Below are positions 1-9,950 of a stretch of DNA of 64,000 bases, piece by piece; position 1 is the first letter of the stretch; each line of letters starts with the position of its first letter. Below the pieces are notes generated by a model. That model was not told the origin of the DNA and made no database searches. It was given only the letters and a program-made list of their open reading frames with translations. The stretch is from Spiribacter curvatus (GTDB taxonomy: Bacteria; Pseudomonadota; Gammaproteobacteria; Nitrococcales; Nitrococcaceae): the NCBI RefSeq assembly GCF_000485905.1, contig NC_022664.1, forward strand, positions 620,001 through 684,000, given 5' to 3'. Made by a program: the position numbers and the translations under genes.

Positions 1-2
1 GG

Positions 3-524
3 ATCGTTGACCCGACGGCCATGGCGCTCGCCACAGCGGATGCAAGCGGTCGTCCGGGCGTGCGGACGGTGCTGCTCAAGCAGGTCGATGAGGCGGGTTT
101 CGTGTTCTATACCAATACCCGCAGTCAGAAGGGGATGCATCTCGCGGCAAACCCCTATGCGGCGCTTGATTTCTATTGGGCGCCACTGGCCCGCCAGGTG
201 GTGATCGAGGGCGGGGTCCAGACCGTGAGCGACGACGAGGCGGATGCCTACTTTGCCAGTCGACCGCGACTCAGCCAGATTGGCGCGTGGGCATCGGATC
301 AGTCCAAGCCATTGGCGGATCGCGAGGCATTCGAGGCGCGGCTCGCCGAGGTGGAGGCCCGATTCGGCGATGGCCCCATCAGCCGGCCACCGCACTGGAC
401 CGGCTATCGGCTCCGGCCGAACCGGATTGAGTTCTGGCAGGGCCGGGATGGTCGGCTGCATGACCGCGAGCGTTACTACCGCAGCGACAGCGGCGATTGG
501 GAGTGGCTGCTCCTCAACCCCTGA
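3..524 (+). CDS. pdxH: Pyridoxamine/pyridoxine 5'-phosphate oxidase, 5' end cut by window
   Basis: PdxH is the FMN-dependent oxidase that makes pyridoxal 5'-phosphate from PNP or PMP, the last step of vitamin B6 synthesis and salvage. The visible frame is already open at base 3 and reads DPTAM just before the first ATG at 21. This matches the interior of family members, so the true start lies upstream of the window. Recognisable family blocks are RTVLLKQVD, FVFYTNTRSQK, SRPRLSQIGAWAS and the C-terminal IEFWQGRDGRLHDR, which carries FMN- and PLP-contacting residues. About 174 codons remain of a usual 200-220. It converges on the next gene with a 22-base gap. Confidence 0.93.
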   Translation: MVDPTAMALATADASGRPGVRTVLLKQVDEAGFVFYTNTRSQKGMHLAANPYAALDFYWAPLARQVVIEGGVQTVSDDEADAYFASRPRLSQIGAWASDQSKPLADREAFEARLAEVEARFGDGPISRPPHWTGYRLRPNRIEFWQGRDGRLHDRERYYRSDSGDWEWLLLNP

Positions 525-546
525 TTCCATCGCTTGGGGCAGCCCC

Positions 547-1782
547 TCAGGCGCTGCCCGCGTAGTCGAGCCAGGGCTGCAGGTAGGCCGGGTTGCCTGC
601 GGCGCTGATCTGGCCGGGGCGCTCCATCCGCCAGGTGGCCCCGAGCGCCTCCGCACGTGCCTGCCAGTGTCCTATAATGGCTTGTATGCCCTCGGGACGG
701 ACCGGATAGTCATGAACCAGCGTTATCAGCTGGCCGTCCGCTGCCTGGACCAATGCCGTGTAGGCGACTGGCCCAAGCTGGGCGTCTGACTGCTCGGTAA
801 CGGTGACAATCGTCGCCGACTCGACTTGCGGATCGTCGGTGATGATCTCTCGATACCAGGGCTGTTCTGCGCTAATGACGTGGGCCTGCGCCACCGAGAG
901 AGCGATTTCCGGATCGTCGGCCTCGCCGCCGCGCGTTGGGGCAACGGGATGGACGCTCATGCCATGACTCTCAAGTCCGGCCATATACTGGCGCTGGTTG
1001 CGCATCCAGGCGCCGTATCCGGCCACAGCCTGTTCGGGTGGGGCCTGATGGTGTGCGGCCCACGCATCGAAGCTCAACCATGGTGTCCAGACCTCGCCGC
1101 CGGTGCCAATAAGCCGATTGCCCGTGTCCAGCCGACAGTCCTCAACGCTATCGGGCCGATAAAGCGCGGCCTCAATCAATTGCCAGAGTGAGCCGAATTC
1201 GGCGTGCTCCAGCTGGACTTTCATCAGCGCGGAGAGATCATGGAATGTGGCATAACTGAGATTGACCGGTTCGACGCCCATCAGCTGGCGCAATGCGCGA
1301 TCGGTCGCCAATCCGGCACTCCCTTTTTCCAGTAATACACCCTCGAGTTTCTGCCGTAATGGGTCGAGCTGTTCACCCGGTGCAACGAGCGCGAATGGAA
1401 TCGCTAAAAGCGGTCCCGAACCAGGGCGGCGCAAAGGAGCGATCGCGGATTCAGGAAATCGGCCGGCGTTACTGCCGAGCGTGAGTAGCTGGGGAATGAA
1501 CGGGCCGCCGCGAAGACTACCGCGGTAAATATCCAGCAGGGCCTCGACCATGGGGAGCCCGGGACGTAGTAGTTCAGTCAGGTCATAGAGCGCCGCCGGC
1601 ATGACCAGCCCGGCCTCAGCGATTTCCTCGCCCACGATCCGCCGGAGATCGTCAGCAATGGGGGCGGCGAGCAGCTCCGCGTTGTCACGGCTCAACGCCT
1701 CTGGAGGCCGCTGACGCATAATGTGTTCGGGGTCCAGTTCCACGGTGAGAACAGCGGGGGTGGCGGAAAGGGCAGACGCCAT
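547..1782 (-). CDS. Hypothetical protein, 411 aa, unrecognised
   Basis: I do not recognise this protein. It is a soluble-looking, moderately acidic polypeptide with no signal peptide, no membrane segment and no obvious catalytic motif. A Leu/Pro-rich N-terminal half is followed by an aromatic-rich central part (VWTPWLSFDAWAAHH near residue 230) and a mixed alpha/beta C-terminal part. I place the start at the second in-frame ATG, because an excellent ribosome site (GGAGG, 5 bases upstream) overlaps the first ATG at 1794. Codon and base use match the neighbours, so it is probably a real lineage-specific chromosomal gene. It is convergent with pdxH and divergent from the H-NS gene. Confidence 0.75.
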   Translation of the reverse strand: MASALSATPAVLTVELDPEHIMRQRPPEALSRDNAELLAAPIADDLRRIVGEEIAEAGLVMPAALYDLTELLRPGLPMVEALLDIYRGSLRGGPFIPQLLTLGSNAGRFPESAIAPLRRPGSGPLLAIPFALVAPGEQLDPLRQKLEGVLLEKGSAGLATDRALRQLMGVEPVNLSYATFHDLSALMKVQLEHAEFGSLWQLIEAALYRPDSVEDCRLDTGNRLIGTGGEVWTPWLSFDAWAAHHQAPPEQAVAGYGAWMRNQRQYMAGLESHGMSVHPVAPTRGGEADDPEIALSVAQAHVISAEQPWYREIITDDPQVESATIVTVTEQSDAQLGPVAYTALVQAADGQLITLVHDYPVRPEGIQAIIGHWQARAEALGATWRMERPGQISAAGNPAYLQPWLDYAGSA

Positions 1783-1802
1783 TACTGCCTCCATTGAATG
1801 AA

Positions 1803-1831
1803 AATAAAGAGTGTAGCATTCGCCTGGTCAA
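1803..1831 (-). promoter_or_regulatory. Putative sigma-70 promoter for the 411-aa gene
   Basis: On the minus strand TTGACC is separated by 17 bases from TTTATT, ending about 20 bases before the chosen ATG. An extended -10 alternative (TGC then TACACT) lies in the same stretch. Prediction from consensus only. Confidence 0.35.
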
Positions 1832-1920
1832 AAGGTGACATGCAAGGGGCTGCTTTTTGATACCTGATCGATTATCTTATGGGGGTTAATCACATGCAGT
1901 TGTACTGAAACGAGGAATGA

Positions 1921-2232
1921 ATGGACCTTTCTAGCTATACCACCGAGCAGCTGAATCAGCTTAAAAAGGATATTGATACGGAAATCCAGGGCCGTCGCAA
2001 GGAAGACGCTAAAAAGGCACAGCAGGAAATGAAACAGGTGGCAGAGCGCTACGGCTTTACCCTGAATGACCTGGTGGCCGGTCAGCCCGCGAAAACGCGT
2101 GCCAAGAGTAAGGTGCGGTTCCAGCATCCGACGGATGCTTCGAAGACCTGGTCAGGTCGCGGTCGCAAACCGGTCTGGATCAAGGACTGGGAGGCCGAGG
2201 GCCGACCGTTGGACGAGCTTCGCATCGATTAG
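1921..2232 (+). CDS. H-NS family nucleoid-associated protein
   Basis: Small (103 aa) H-NS-like DNA-binding protein. The N-terminal half (about residues 5-50) is a charged coiled-coil oligomerisation segment rich in Lys, Glu and Gln. The C-terminal part holds the H-NS DNA-binding signature, TWSGRGRKPVWIKDW around residues 78-92. Proteins of this type bind AT-rich or curved DNA and silence or bridge it. It is shorter than E. coli H-NS (137 aa) but normal for the short H-NS-like group. The ATG is preceded by a GAGGA ribosome site. The stop codon lies inside the loop of a 7-bp stem (2222-2239) with no following T-run. The AT-rich upstream region (1800-1920) is a plausible autoregulatory target, which is inference. 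Confidence 0.9.
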   Translation: MDLSSYTTEQLNQLKKDIDTEIQGRRKEDAKKAQQEMKQVAERYGFTLNDLVAGQPAKTRAKSKVRFQHPTDASKTWSGRGRKPVWIKDWEAEGRPLDELRID

Positions 2233-2272
2233 TCGATGCCACGAATGCCGGTGACCCCGCACAGACCCTGCG

Positions 2273-3607
2273 CTAGCGCTCAGGCGCCTGTGCGGCCCGC
2301 AGCTCCTCCAGTGCGGGTGACAGGGTGACCGGATAGGTTCCCGGCGCTCGCAGCGCGCGGATGCCCTCTGGCAGGGCGGCCTGTTGCGCGATGCAGTGCT
2401 GACGGGCGTCATCCAGGTGAGTACGGCCTGCCGCGGTGCGTCGACCCGCCTCCATGACCGTCTGGAGCAACGGCTGACCCGGGGCGTCCTCTCCCATCAG
2501 GCCGAGGGTGTCACCCACGAAGATTCCCTGATCGTCGTAATGGCGGTGGATCTGCTTTCGGCCGGGCAGATCGGTCTTGCCCGAGGCATTCTTGCCTCGC
2601 GGGCGATCCCGGAAGTAGTGCAGCTTGTAGGCGGAATCAAGGAACGGCACGTCGGCGGATGTGTTGACGTTCGAACCGACGCCTACGCCATCGATGGGCG
2701 CGCCTGCCGAGAGCAATGTCTCCAACCGGTATTCATCGAGTCCGCCGCTCACGAGGATGCGCGTGTGCTGCAGACCGGCGGCGTCGAGGATCTCTCGGGT
2801 CATGTGGGCATTCGCGGCCAGGTCGCCGCTGTCGATGCGCACGCCATGAATGGGGATCCCATCGCTCGCCAGCCGTCGGGATACCTCCACGACGTGCTCG
2901 GCGCCCCGACGGACATCGTAGGTATCGATCAGTAGGACGACGTTGTTCGGGTGGCTGCGGGCGAAGTTCTCGAAAGCCTGAAGCTCGCTGTCATGGGCAA
3001 GAATGAAGGCATGGGCCATCGTGCCGGTGGGTGGAATGCCGTAGCGGACACTGCCCAGACAGGTTGCCGTCGCTGAGAATCCAGCCAGATAGCAGGCCCG
3101 GGCAGCCCAGACGCCGGCTTCACCGCCATGGGCACGGCGCATGCCGAAGTCGATGATCGGTGTATTGCCTGCCACAAGGCGGCAGCGCGCCGCCTTACTC
3201 GCGATCAGCGTCTGGTAGTGGAGAATGTTCATCAGTCGCGACTCGATCAGCTGCGCTTCCGGGAGGGGCGCGACGATCTGCAACAGGGGCTCTTCCGGGA
3301 AGAACACACGACCCTCCGGAAGCGCGTTCACCTGTCCGGTGAAACGGAATTCCGCCATGGTGTCGACAAAGGCCGCCGAGAACAGGCCCGAGTCGCGCAT
3401 CCACTCCAGTTCCTCTGCGCCGAATTCGAGCTGCTCGAGCCACTCCAGACCCTGCTCCAGGCCCGCGGCCACGAAAAAGCCCCGATGCGGCGACTGACGC
3501 ATGAACAGCTCGAAAACCGCATCCTCCGTCATCCCATGCTCGTAATAGGTCTGGAGCATGGTGAGTTCGTACAGATCGGTGAGAAGGGGCGTTTGCTCCA
3601 GATTCAT
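2273..3607 (-). CDS. pncB: Nicotinate phosphoribosyltransferase
   Basis: Joins nicotinate and PRPP, with ATP hydrolysis, to give nicotinate mononucleotide in the NAD salvage (Preiss-Handler) pathway. The 444-residue product carries family blocks: LLTDLYELTM at the N-terminus, IIDFGMRRAHG near residue 150, GVRIDSGDLA near 255 (phosphoribosyl-binding part of the barrel), and ILVSGGLDEY then GVGVGSNVNTS near 285-315. The length fits the bacterial enzyme. It starts 15 bases after the yadH stop on the same strand, so it is probably co-transcribed with the ABC transporter, though its own ribosome site is weak. No substrate link between the two is evident. Confidence 0.95.
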   Translation of the reverse strand: MNLEQTPLLTDLYELTMLQTYYEHGMTEDAVFELFMRQSPHRGFFVAAGLEQGLEWLEQLEFGAEELEWMRDSGLFSAAFVDTMAEFRFTGQVNALPEGRVFFPEEPLLQIVAPLPEAQLIESRLMNILHYQTLIASKAARCRLVAGNTPIIDFGMRRAHGGEAGVWAARACYLAGFSATATCLGSVRYGIPPTGTMAHAFILAHDSELQAFENFARSHPNNVVLLIDTYDVRRGAEHVVEVSRRLASDGIPIHGVRIDSGDLAANAHMTREILDAAGLQHTRILVSGGLDEYRLETLLSAGAPIDGVGVGSNVNTSADVPFLDSAYKLHYFRDRPRGKNASGKTDLPGRKQIHRHYDDQGIFVGDTLGLMGEDAPGQPLLQTVMEAGRRTAAGRTHLDDARQHCIAQQAALPEGIRALRAPGTYPVTLSPALEELRAAQAPER

Positions 3608-3622
3608 TCCGTTACCGTTTGT

Positions 3623-4420
3623 TCAGCTGCGCAGCCCGGTGCCGCGATCGAGAAGCCACAGACTCAGAACTGTTCCCGCCACGATAAAGCCGATGATCAG
3701 GATATAGGCGATGCCAATGGGGATGTCTGAGCTCCCGAGAACGCCATAGCGGAAGGCATTCACCATGTAGAAGATCGGGTTGATCAGCGATACATGCTGC
3801 CAGAACTCCGGCAGCAGCGAGATCGAGTAGAACACGCCACCGAGGTAGGTCAACGGTGTGAGGATGAACGTGGGCACGATCGAGATATCGTCGAATTTCT
3901 TCGCGAAAACGCCATTAATGAACCCGCCCAGCGAAAAAAGCACCGCGGTGAGGAAAACCACCGAGATCGTCACCGGGAGGTTGTGGATATTCAGATCGGC
4001 AAAGAAGCTGGCGATGATCGTGACGATCAGCCCCGTGCATAACCCACGTCCGACGCCTCCGGCGACATAGCCGGCCAGGATGACGTAATTGGGGGTGGGC
4101 GAGACCAGCAGCTCTTCAATATGCCGCTGGAACTTGGCGCCGAAAAACGACGTGGCCACATTGCTGTAGGAGTTGGTGATCACCGCCATCATGATGATCC
4201 CGGGGGCGATGAACTCCATGAAGCTGTATCCCTCCATGGGGCCGACCCGCGAGCCGATCAGGCCGCCAAAGATCACGAAATACAGCGTCATGGTGATGGC
4301 CGGCGGCACCAGGGTCTGCACCCAGATCCGCATGTAGCGTTGGGTTTCCTTGCCGGCCAGGGTCTGCAGCGCCGTCAGTGTCTGGCGGGGATACGCGGGG
4401 TAAAGTCCGGCCATGATCAA
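3623..4420 (-). CDS. yadH: ABC-2 type transporter permease, YadH family
   Basis: Inner-membrane subunit (265 aa) of an ABC-2 export system, with about six hydrophobic segments and the ABC-2 signature region near the C-terminus (LTPLTYLGGVFYSISLLP). Its start overlaps the stop of the ATPase gene by four bases (ATGA), which indicates translational coupling. YadGH-type exporters have no firmly established substrate, so none is assigned. The cognate ATPase is immediately upstream. Confidence 0.9.
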   Translation of the reverse strand: MIMAGLYPAYPRQTLTALQTLAGKETQRYMRIWVQTLVPPAITMTLYFVIFGGLIGSRVGPMEGYSFMEFIAPGIIMMAVITNSYSNVATSFFGAKFQRHIEELLVSPTPNYVILAGYVAGGVGRGLCTGLIVTIIASFFADLNIHNLPVTISVVFLTAVLFSLGGFINGVFAKKFDDISIVPTFILTPLTYLGGVFYSISLLPEFWQHVSLINPIFYMVNAFRYGVLGSSDIPIGIAYILIIGFIVAGTVLSLWLLDRGTGLRS

Positions 4421-5355
4421 GCAGTCTCCGACTGGGGCTCGGTATTGTGATTGCCGAGCATGCGTACAAACAGCTCTTCGAGCCGATTGGATTTGTTCTT
4501 CATGCTGGTGACTTCAACCCCGGCGGCGTTGAGCGCGCTGAACAGTTCCGTGAGCGTCTGCTCGCCACGCAGTTCGACCTCGATGGTGCGCTCATCGAGC
4601 GGCAGCACGCCGAAATCCGGGAGTGCGGGAAGCGAGTTGACGGGTGTCGTCACATCAAGGACGAAACTCTGGGATTTGAGTTTCGTCAGCAGCGATCGCA
4701 CGTCGGTGTCTTCGACGATCCGCCCGCCATCAATGATCCCGATGCCCCGGCAGAGGGATTCCGCCTCCTCGAGGTAATGCGTGGTCAGGATGATGGTGGT
4801 GCCGCGTTCGTTCATACGCCGGAGGAATTCCCACATTGATCGACGCAGCTCGATGTCCACGCCGGCCGTGGGTTCGTCGAGAATCAGCAGCCGCGGTTCA
4901 TGGACCAGGGCGCGGGCAATCATCAGGCGGCGTTTCATGCCCCCGGACAGCTGCCGCGACGGGGCGTCACGCTTGCCCCACAGGTCGAGCTCGCGCAGAT
5001 ACTTCTCCGCCCGCTCCCGGGCGGTCGTCCGGTCGATGCCGTAGAAGCCCGCCTGGTTGGTGACGATCTGGGCGACGGTCTCGAACTGATTGAAGTTGAA
5101 TTCCTGGGGCACCAGGCCGATGTTGGATTTGGCCTGCCACGGATCCTTGAGGATGTCGTGCCCGAACACCTCGACGCTGCCCGAGGTGGGGCGCACCAGT
5201 GAGGCCACGGTGCCGATGATCGTGGTCTTGCCGGCGCCATTCGGCCCGAGCAGGCCATAGAAGTCGCCGGGACGGACCTCAAGATTGATGTCGCGCAGGG
5301 CCGTGACGCCGCCAGGATACGTCTTGTTCAACTGACGAAGAGAAAGCGCATTCAT
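4417..5355 (-). CDS. yadG: ABC transporter ATP-binding protein, YadG family
   Basis: ATPase subunit (312 aa) of the YadGH exporter. Walker A is LLGPNGAGKTT near residues 35-45, the signature is QLSGGMKRRLMIARAL near 135-150, Walker B is LLILDEPTAGVD near 155-167, and the switch His is in LTTHYLEEAE. From the LNKTYPGG start to the NRLEELFVRML end it follows E. coli YadG closely. It is first of a leftward group (yadG-yadH-pncB). The 205-base region upstream is shared with the divergent carA promoter and leader. Confidence 0.92.
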   Translation of the reverse strand: MNALSLRQLNKTYPGGVTALRDINLEVRPGDFYGLLGPNGAGKTTIIGTVASLVRPTSGSVEVFGHDILKDPWQAKSNIGLVPQEFNFNQFETVAQIVTNQAGFYGIDRTTARERAEKYLRELDLWGKRDAPSRQLSGGMKRRLMIARALVHEPRLLILDEPTAGVDIELRRSMWEFLRRMNERGTTIILTTHYLEEAESLCRGIGIIDGGRIVEDTDVRSLLTKLKSQSFVLDVTTPVNSLPALPDFGVLPLDERTIEVELRGEQTLTELFSALNAAGVEVTSMKNKSNRLEELFVRMLGNHNTEPQSETA

Positions 5356-5458
5356 GCTGAATTGAACCGGATTGAAGAGTCGCTGGAACGCGACTGAAAG
5401 ACGTGGAGGCTAGCCCCTTTTGCCGTGTCGGTGCAAGGGAAGTGAGCGGCGGGTTCAT

Positions 5459-5488
5459 TGGACAGTTTTGCGCCTGGCGGCGTAAACT
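5459..5488 (+). promoter_or_regulatory. Putative sigma-70 promoter of carAB
   Basis: TGGACA is followed after 18 bases by TAAACT. Predicted transcription would start near 5495, placing the terminator-like hairpin at 5507-5535 inside the leader. Confidence 0.45.
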
Positions 5489-5506
5489 CATCGCTTGAAA
5501 CAGTGG

Positions 5507-5539
5507 ACGGGAGGGCTTCCGCGGAACCCTCCCGTTTTT
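5507..5539 (+). terminator. Intrinsic terminator hairpin in the carA leader (candidate attenuator)
   Basis: ACGGGAGGG at 5507-5515 pairs perfectly with CCCTCCCGT at 5527-5535, and the intervening TTCCGCGGAA can extend the stem. Five T follow (5535-5539). It sits between the predicted promoter and the carA GTG, so it would cut the carAB message unless read through. Regulated attenuation is inference. Confidence 0.65.
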
Positions 5540-5560
5540 GCGAGCAGATGGGGTACAGGC

Positions 5561-6721
5561 GTGACTCAATTGGCGATTCTGGGGCTGGAAGACGGCTCGA
5601 TTTTCAGGGGGGCGGCACTGGGTGCCAGCGGCCAGACGGTAGGCGAGGTCTGCTTCAATACGGCGATGACCGGCTATCAGGAGATCTGCACCGACCCCTC
5701 CTATTACGGGCAGATGGTGACGCTGACCTATCCGCATATTGGTAACACCGGCGCGACGCCCCTCGACGAAGAGGCCGATGGTCCCCAGCTCGCCGGACTG
5801 ATCATTCGCGACGCACCGGTGCGCATGAGCAACTGGCGGGCACGGCTTTCTCTGCCCGACTATCTGGCCGAGCATGGCGTAGTGGGGATCAGTGATATTG
5901 ATACCCGGCGCCTGACGCGGCTGCTTCGTGAAAAGGGCGCACAGAACGGCTGCATCATCGCCGGCGATGATGCCGATCCGACGACAGCGATCGCGGCGGC
6001 ACAGGCCCACCCCTCGCTGACGGGGCGCGATCTCGTCCAGTCCGTGACGACCGCTGAGTCCTACACATGGCGGATTGGGACCTGGTCGCTGGGACGACAG
6101 GAGCAGGAGGGCGCGCCCCACAATGACGCCGACCTGCGCTGGCATGTGGTGGCCTACGACTTCGGTATCAAACGCAATATCCTCCGGCGCCTCGTCGACA
6201 GCGGCTGCCGGGTGACGGTGGTTCCGGCCATGACCCCGCCGGATGAAGTCCTGGCGCTAGAGCCGGATGGGGTCTTCCTCTCCAACGGTCCGGGTGATCC
6301 GGAACCCCTGGACTATGCGATCGATGCGACACGGCGCTTTCTGGCGGCCGGCATGCCGGTGTTCGGCATCTGTCTGGGCCACCAGCTGCTGGGGCTCGCT
6401 GCCGGGGCGGCCAGCCTGAAAATGAAGTTTGGTCATCACGGCGCGAACCACCCGGTGGTTGATGCCGATGCCAACCGCGTCATGATATCGAGTCAGAATC
6501 ATGGCTTCGCAATCGACGCCGATTCCTTGCCGGAGAACGTACGGGTGATCAACCGCTCACTGTTCGATGGCAGTCTTCAGGGTATTGAGTTGACCGATAC
6601 CCCTGCCTTCAGCTTCCAGGGTCATCCGGAAGCCAGCCCCGGGCCGCATGATGTCGCGCCGCTGTTTGCCCGCTTCGTTGATCTGATGGCCGCCCGCCAG
6701 GCGGCCCGTTCCACCAGGTAG
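5561..6721 (+). CDS. carA: Carbamoyl-phosphate synthase small subunit (glutaminase)
   Basis: Class I glutamine amidotransferase subunit that feeds ammonia to CarB for carbamoyl phosphate, the precursor of pyrimidines and arginine. I start it at GTG 5561 (386 aa), because [16 protein letters not shown] matches the usual CarA N-terminus and E. coli CarA has 382 residues. The frame is open back to a TTG at 5495, through the leader hairpin, which would add 22 non-conserved residues. The nucleophile Cys lies in [11 protein letters not shown] and the His/Glu pair in [13 protein letters not shown]. carB follows 10 bases later. Expression is probably controlled through the leader terminator. Confidence 0.95.
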   Translation: MTQLAILGLEDGSIFRGAALGASGQTVGEVCFNTAMTGYQEICTDPSYYGQMVTLTYPHIGNTGATPLDEEADGPQLAGLIIRDAPVRMSNWRARLSLPDYLAEHGVVGISDIDTRRLTRLLREKGAQNGCIIAGDDADPTTAIAAAQAHPSLTGRDLVQSVTTAESYTWRIGTWSLGRQEQEGAPHNDADLRWHVVAYDFGIKRNILRRLVDSGCRVTVVPAMTPPDEVLALEPDGVFLSNGPGDPEPLDYAIDATRRFLAAGMPVFGICLGHQLLGLAAGAASLKMKFGHHGANHPVVDADANRVMISSQNHGFAIDADSLPENVRVINRSLFDGSLQGIELTDTPAFSFQGHPEASPGPHDVAPLFARFVDLMAARQAARSTR

Positions 6722-6731
6722 TAATCCCCCT

Positions 6732-9700
6732 ATGCCCAAGCGTACCGACATTGAAAGCATCCTGATCATCGGTGCCGGACCGATCGTTATCGGTCAGGCC
6801 TGCGAGTTTGACTATTCCGGTGCCCAAGCCTGTAAGGCCCTGCGCGAGGAGGGTTACCGCGTCATTCTGGTCAACTCCAATCCGGCGACGATCATGACGG
6901 ATCCGGAGATGGCCGATGCGGTCTACATCGAGCCCATCCAGCCGCAGGTGGTTGCCAGCATCATCCGGCGCGAGCAGCCGGACGCCGTGCTACCCACCAT
7001 GGGCGGGCAGACCGCGCTCAACTGCGCGCTCGAACTCGACCGCCGGGGTGTGCTCACCGAGCACGGCGTTGAAATGATCGGTGCCACCCAGTCGGCGATC
7101 GACATGGCGGAAGATCGCGAGGCTTTCCGTCAGGCCATGGCGCGGATTGACCTGGATACGCCTGCGGCGCGTATCGCGCACAGTATGGAGGACGCCAACG
7201 AGGCGCAGCGGGCAGTCGGGTTTCCGACCATCATCCGGCCCTCGTTCACTCTCGGAGGGAGTGGCGGCGGTATCGCCTATAATGCCGACGAGTTCGCGGA
7301 AATCTGTGAGCGGGGGCTCGACCTGTCGCCGACCAATGAGCTGTTGATCGAGGAGTCGGTGCTCGGCTGGAAGGAATTCGAGATGGAGGTGGTACGCGAT
7401 CACAGCGACAACGCCATCATCATCTGCGCGATCGAGAACCTCGATCCGATGGGTGTCCATACCGGCGATTCGATTACCGTCGCACCGGCTCAGACGCTCA
7501 CCGACAAGGAATACCAGATCATGCGCGACGCCTCGCTGGCGGTGTTGCGTGAGATCGGTGTCGAGACCGGCGGTTCCAACGTTCAATTCGCGGTCAATCC
7601 GGAGGACGGCCGGCTGGTGGTGATCGAGATGAACCCGCGGGTCTCGCGCTCCTCCGCGCTGGCATCAAAAGCGACAGGCTTCCCGATAGCGAAAGTAGCC
7701 GCCAAGCTCGCGGTCGGGTACTCGCTCGACGAGCTGCGTAACGAGATCACGGGCGGACGCACGCCGGCCTCATTCGAGCCGAGCATTGACTACGTGGTCA
7801 CCAAGATCCCGCGGTTTACCTTTGAGAAATTCATGCGCACCAAGCCCGTGCTGACGACACAGATGAAGTCAGTGGGCGAGGTCATGGCGATGGGGCGGAA
7901 TTTCCAGGAGTCCCTCCAGAAGGCGCTGCGAGGTCTGGAAAACGGCCTCGAGGGGCTGGATCCGCGCGTGCCGCCCGGTGCCGGCGCACTCGAGCGTGTG
8001 ATCCAGGAGGTCCGCCAGCCCGGGCCCGAGCGATTACTCTGGGTGGCAGACGGATTCCGCGCCGGGCTCGACCTCGAGCAGCTGTTCGCGCACACGTGGA
8101 TCGATCCGTGGTTTCTCGCCCAGATCGGTGATTTGATCGAGCGCGAGGGTCAGCTCGAAGGACTGGATCTGGGTGCGGTTGGGGCCGACGCGATGCGACG
8201 GCTCAAGCGCAGCGGTTTTTCCGATGCACGGCTCGCGCGTCTGCTCGGCAATCCGGAGAAGGCCGTCCGCGAACGCCGCCACGAGCTTAATGTGCGGCCG
8301 GTCTATAAGCGGGTGGATTCCTGCGCGGCGGAGTTTGCGACGGCCACCGCGTATCTCTACTCGAGCTACGATGAGGAGAATGAGGCGGACCCGAGCGATC
8401 GCCAGAAAATCATGATCCTGGGCGGCGGACCCAACCGGATCGGGCAGGGCATCGAATTCGATTACTGCTGCGTGCATGCCGCCCTCGCACTGCGTGAGGA
8501 CGGTTACGAGACCATCATGGTCAACTGCAATCCAGAAACGGTCTCCACCGACTATGACACCTCCGACCGGCTGTATTTCGAGCCGCTGACCCTCGAGGAC
8601 GTGCTTGAGATCGTCGAGATTGAGCAGCCGACGGGTATTGTCATCCAGTATGGCGGTCAGACGCCGCTCAAGCTGGCCCGCGATCTGGAAGCCTGTGGCG
8701 CGCCGATTGTCGGGACAACGCCGAACTGCATCGATCTTGCAGAGGATCGCGAGCGCTTTCAGGGGCTGATCAATGCCGCAGGGCTCCAGCAGCCGCCGAA
8801 CCGCACCGCGAGCAGCGCCGACGAGGCGTTCCGGCTTGCCGGAGAGATTGGCTATCCGCTGGTGGTGCGGCCCTCTTACGTGCTCGGTGGCCGGGCGATG
8901 GAAATCGTCTATCAGGAATCCGAACTGGCGCAGTACATGAACGAAGCGGTTCGTGTGTCCAATGAGTCACCGGTCCTGCTCGATCGCTTCCTGGACGACG
9001 CCATCGAGGTTGATGTCGATGCAATCTGTGATGGTGAGGATGTGCTGATCGGCGGCGTGATGGAGCATATCGAACAGGCGGGTGTGCACTCCGGTGACTC
9101 CGCCTGCTCGCTGCCGCCGTACAGCCTCGCGCCACAGGTCGTCGATCGGCTGCGTGAGCAGATGCGCGAGATGGCGCTGCGGCTCAATGTCGTCGGGCTG
9201 ATGAATGCCCAATTCGCCGTCAAGGGTGATGAGGTCTACGTCCTCGAGGTCAATCCGCGTGCCTCCCGTACCGTGCCGTTCGTCTCCAAGGCGACAGGCC
9301 TGCCGCTCGCCAAGATTGCGGCCCGCTGCATGGTGGGAAGGACACTGGCTGATCAGGGCTGTACGCGGGAGCGGGTGCCGCCGATCTATTCCGTGAAAGA
9401 AGCGGTTTTCCCATTCATTAAATTCCCGGGGGTGGATCCCATTCTCGGCCCGGAAATGAAATCCACCGGCGAGGTGATGGGTATCGGGCCGGTGTTCGGC
9501 GAGGCATACGCCAAGTCGCAACACGCTGCCGGTGTTGAGCTGCCGCGAAGCGGCCGGGTCTTCATCAGTGTGCGGGATGCCGACAAGCCAGTGATCGCGC
9601 CCATCGCCCGCGATCTGGCACGCAAGGGATTCGGGTTGGTGGCAACCCACGGGACGGCAGAAGTGCTCGAGGATGCCGGGATCGAGTGCGAGCGCATCAA

Positions 9701-9950
9701 CAAGGTCGCCGAAGGTCGACCGCATATCGTTGATGCGATCAAAAATGGCGGTATCCAGTTGATCATCAATACCACCGAGGGCCGTCAGGCGATCGCTGAT
9801 TCATTCTCGATCCGCCGTGAGGCCCTGCAGCATAAGGTCTGCTATACAACCACGATTGCCGGTGCCCGGGCGACCGGTCAGGCGCTCGGCTATCTCGAAT
9901 CCGATGACGTGCGTTCACTCCAGGATCTGCACAAGGAGGCCAGAACATGA
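6732..9950 (+). CDS. carB: Carbamoyl-phosphate synthase large subunit
   Basis: The 1072-residue product matches the E. coli CarB length (1073). It holds two homologous ATP-grasp halves. The first begins [19 protein letters not shown], contains the [16 protein letters not shown] loop near residue 170, and makes carboxyphosphate. The second begins [18 protein letters not shown] near 557, contains [15 protein letters not shown] near 715, and phosphorylates carbamate. The C-terminal MGS-like allosteric domain (from about 935) includes [16 protein letters not shown], the site where UMP and ornithine act in other bacteria. It partners CarA and overlaps greA by four bases. Confidence 0.98.
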   Translation: MPKRTDIESILIIGAGPIVIGQACEFDYSGAQACKALREEGYRVILVNSNPATIMTDPEMADAVYIEPIQPQVVASIIRREQPDAVLPTMGGQTALNCALELDRRGVLTEHGVEMIGATQSAIDMAEDREAFRQAMARIDLDTPAARIAHSMEDANEAQRAVGFPTIIRPSFTLGGSGGGIAYNADEFAEICERGLDLSPTNELLIEESVLGWKEFEMEVVRDHSDNAIIICAIENLDPMGVHTGDSITVAPAQTLTDKEYQIMRDASLAVLREIGVETGGSNVQFAVNPEDGRLVVIEMNPRVSRSSALASKATGFPIAKVAAKLAVGYSLDELRNEITGGRTPASFEPSIDYVVTKIPRFTFEKFMRTKPVLTTQMKSVGEVMAMGRNFQESLQKALRGLENGLEGLDPRVPPGAGALERVIQEVRQPGPERLLWVADGFRAGLDLEQLFAHTWIDPWFLAQIGDLIEREGQLEGLDLGAVGADAMRRLKRSGFSDARLARLLGNPEKAVRERRHELNVRPVYKRVDSCAAEFATATAYLYSSYDEENEADPSDRQKIMILGGGPNRIGQGIEFDYCCVHAALALREDGYETIMVNCNPETVSTDYDTSDRLYFEPLTLEDVLEIVEIEQPTGIVIQYGGQTPLKLARDLEACGAPIVGTTPNCIDLAEDRERFQGLINAAGLQQPPNRTASSADEAFRLAGEIGYPLVVRPSYVLGGRAMEIVYQESELAQYMNEAVRVSNESPVLLDRFLDDAIEVDVDAICDGEDVLIGGVMEHIEQAGVHSGDSACSLPPYSLAPQVVDRLREQMREMALRLNVVGLMNAQFAVKGDEVYVLEVNPRASRTVPFVSKATGLPLAKIAARCMVGRTLADQGCTRERVPPIYSVKEAVFPFIKFPGVDPILGPEMKSTGEVMGIGPVFGEAYAKSQHAAGVELPRSGRVFISVRDADKPVIAPIARDLARKGFGLVATHGTAEVLEDAGIECERINKVAEGRPHIVDAIKNGGIQLIINTTEGRQAIADSFSIRREALQHKVCYTTTIAGARATGQALGYLESDDVRSLQDLHKEART

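Noticed and set aside
2222-2239. Hairpin GCATCGA-TTAG-TCGATGC around the H-NS gene stop codon
   Set aside because: Neat 7-bp stem but no T-run follows; termination or regulation cannot be supported.
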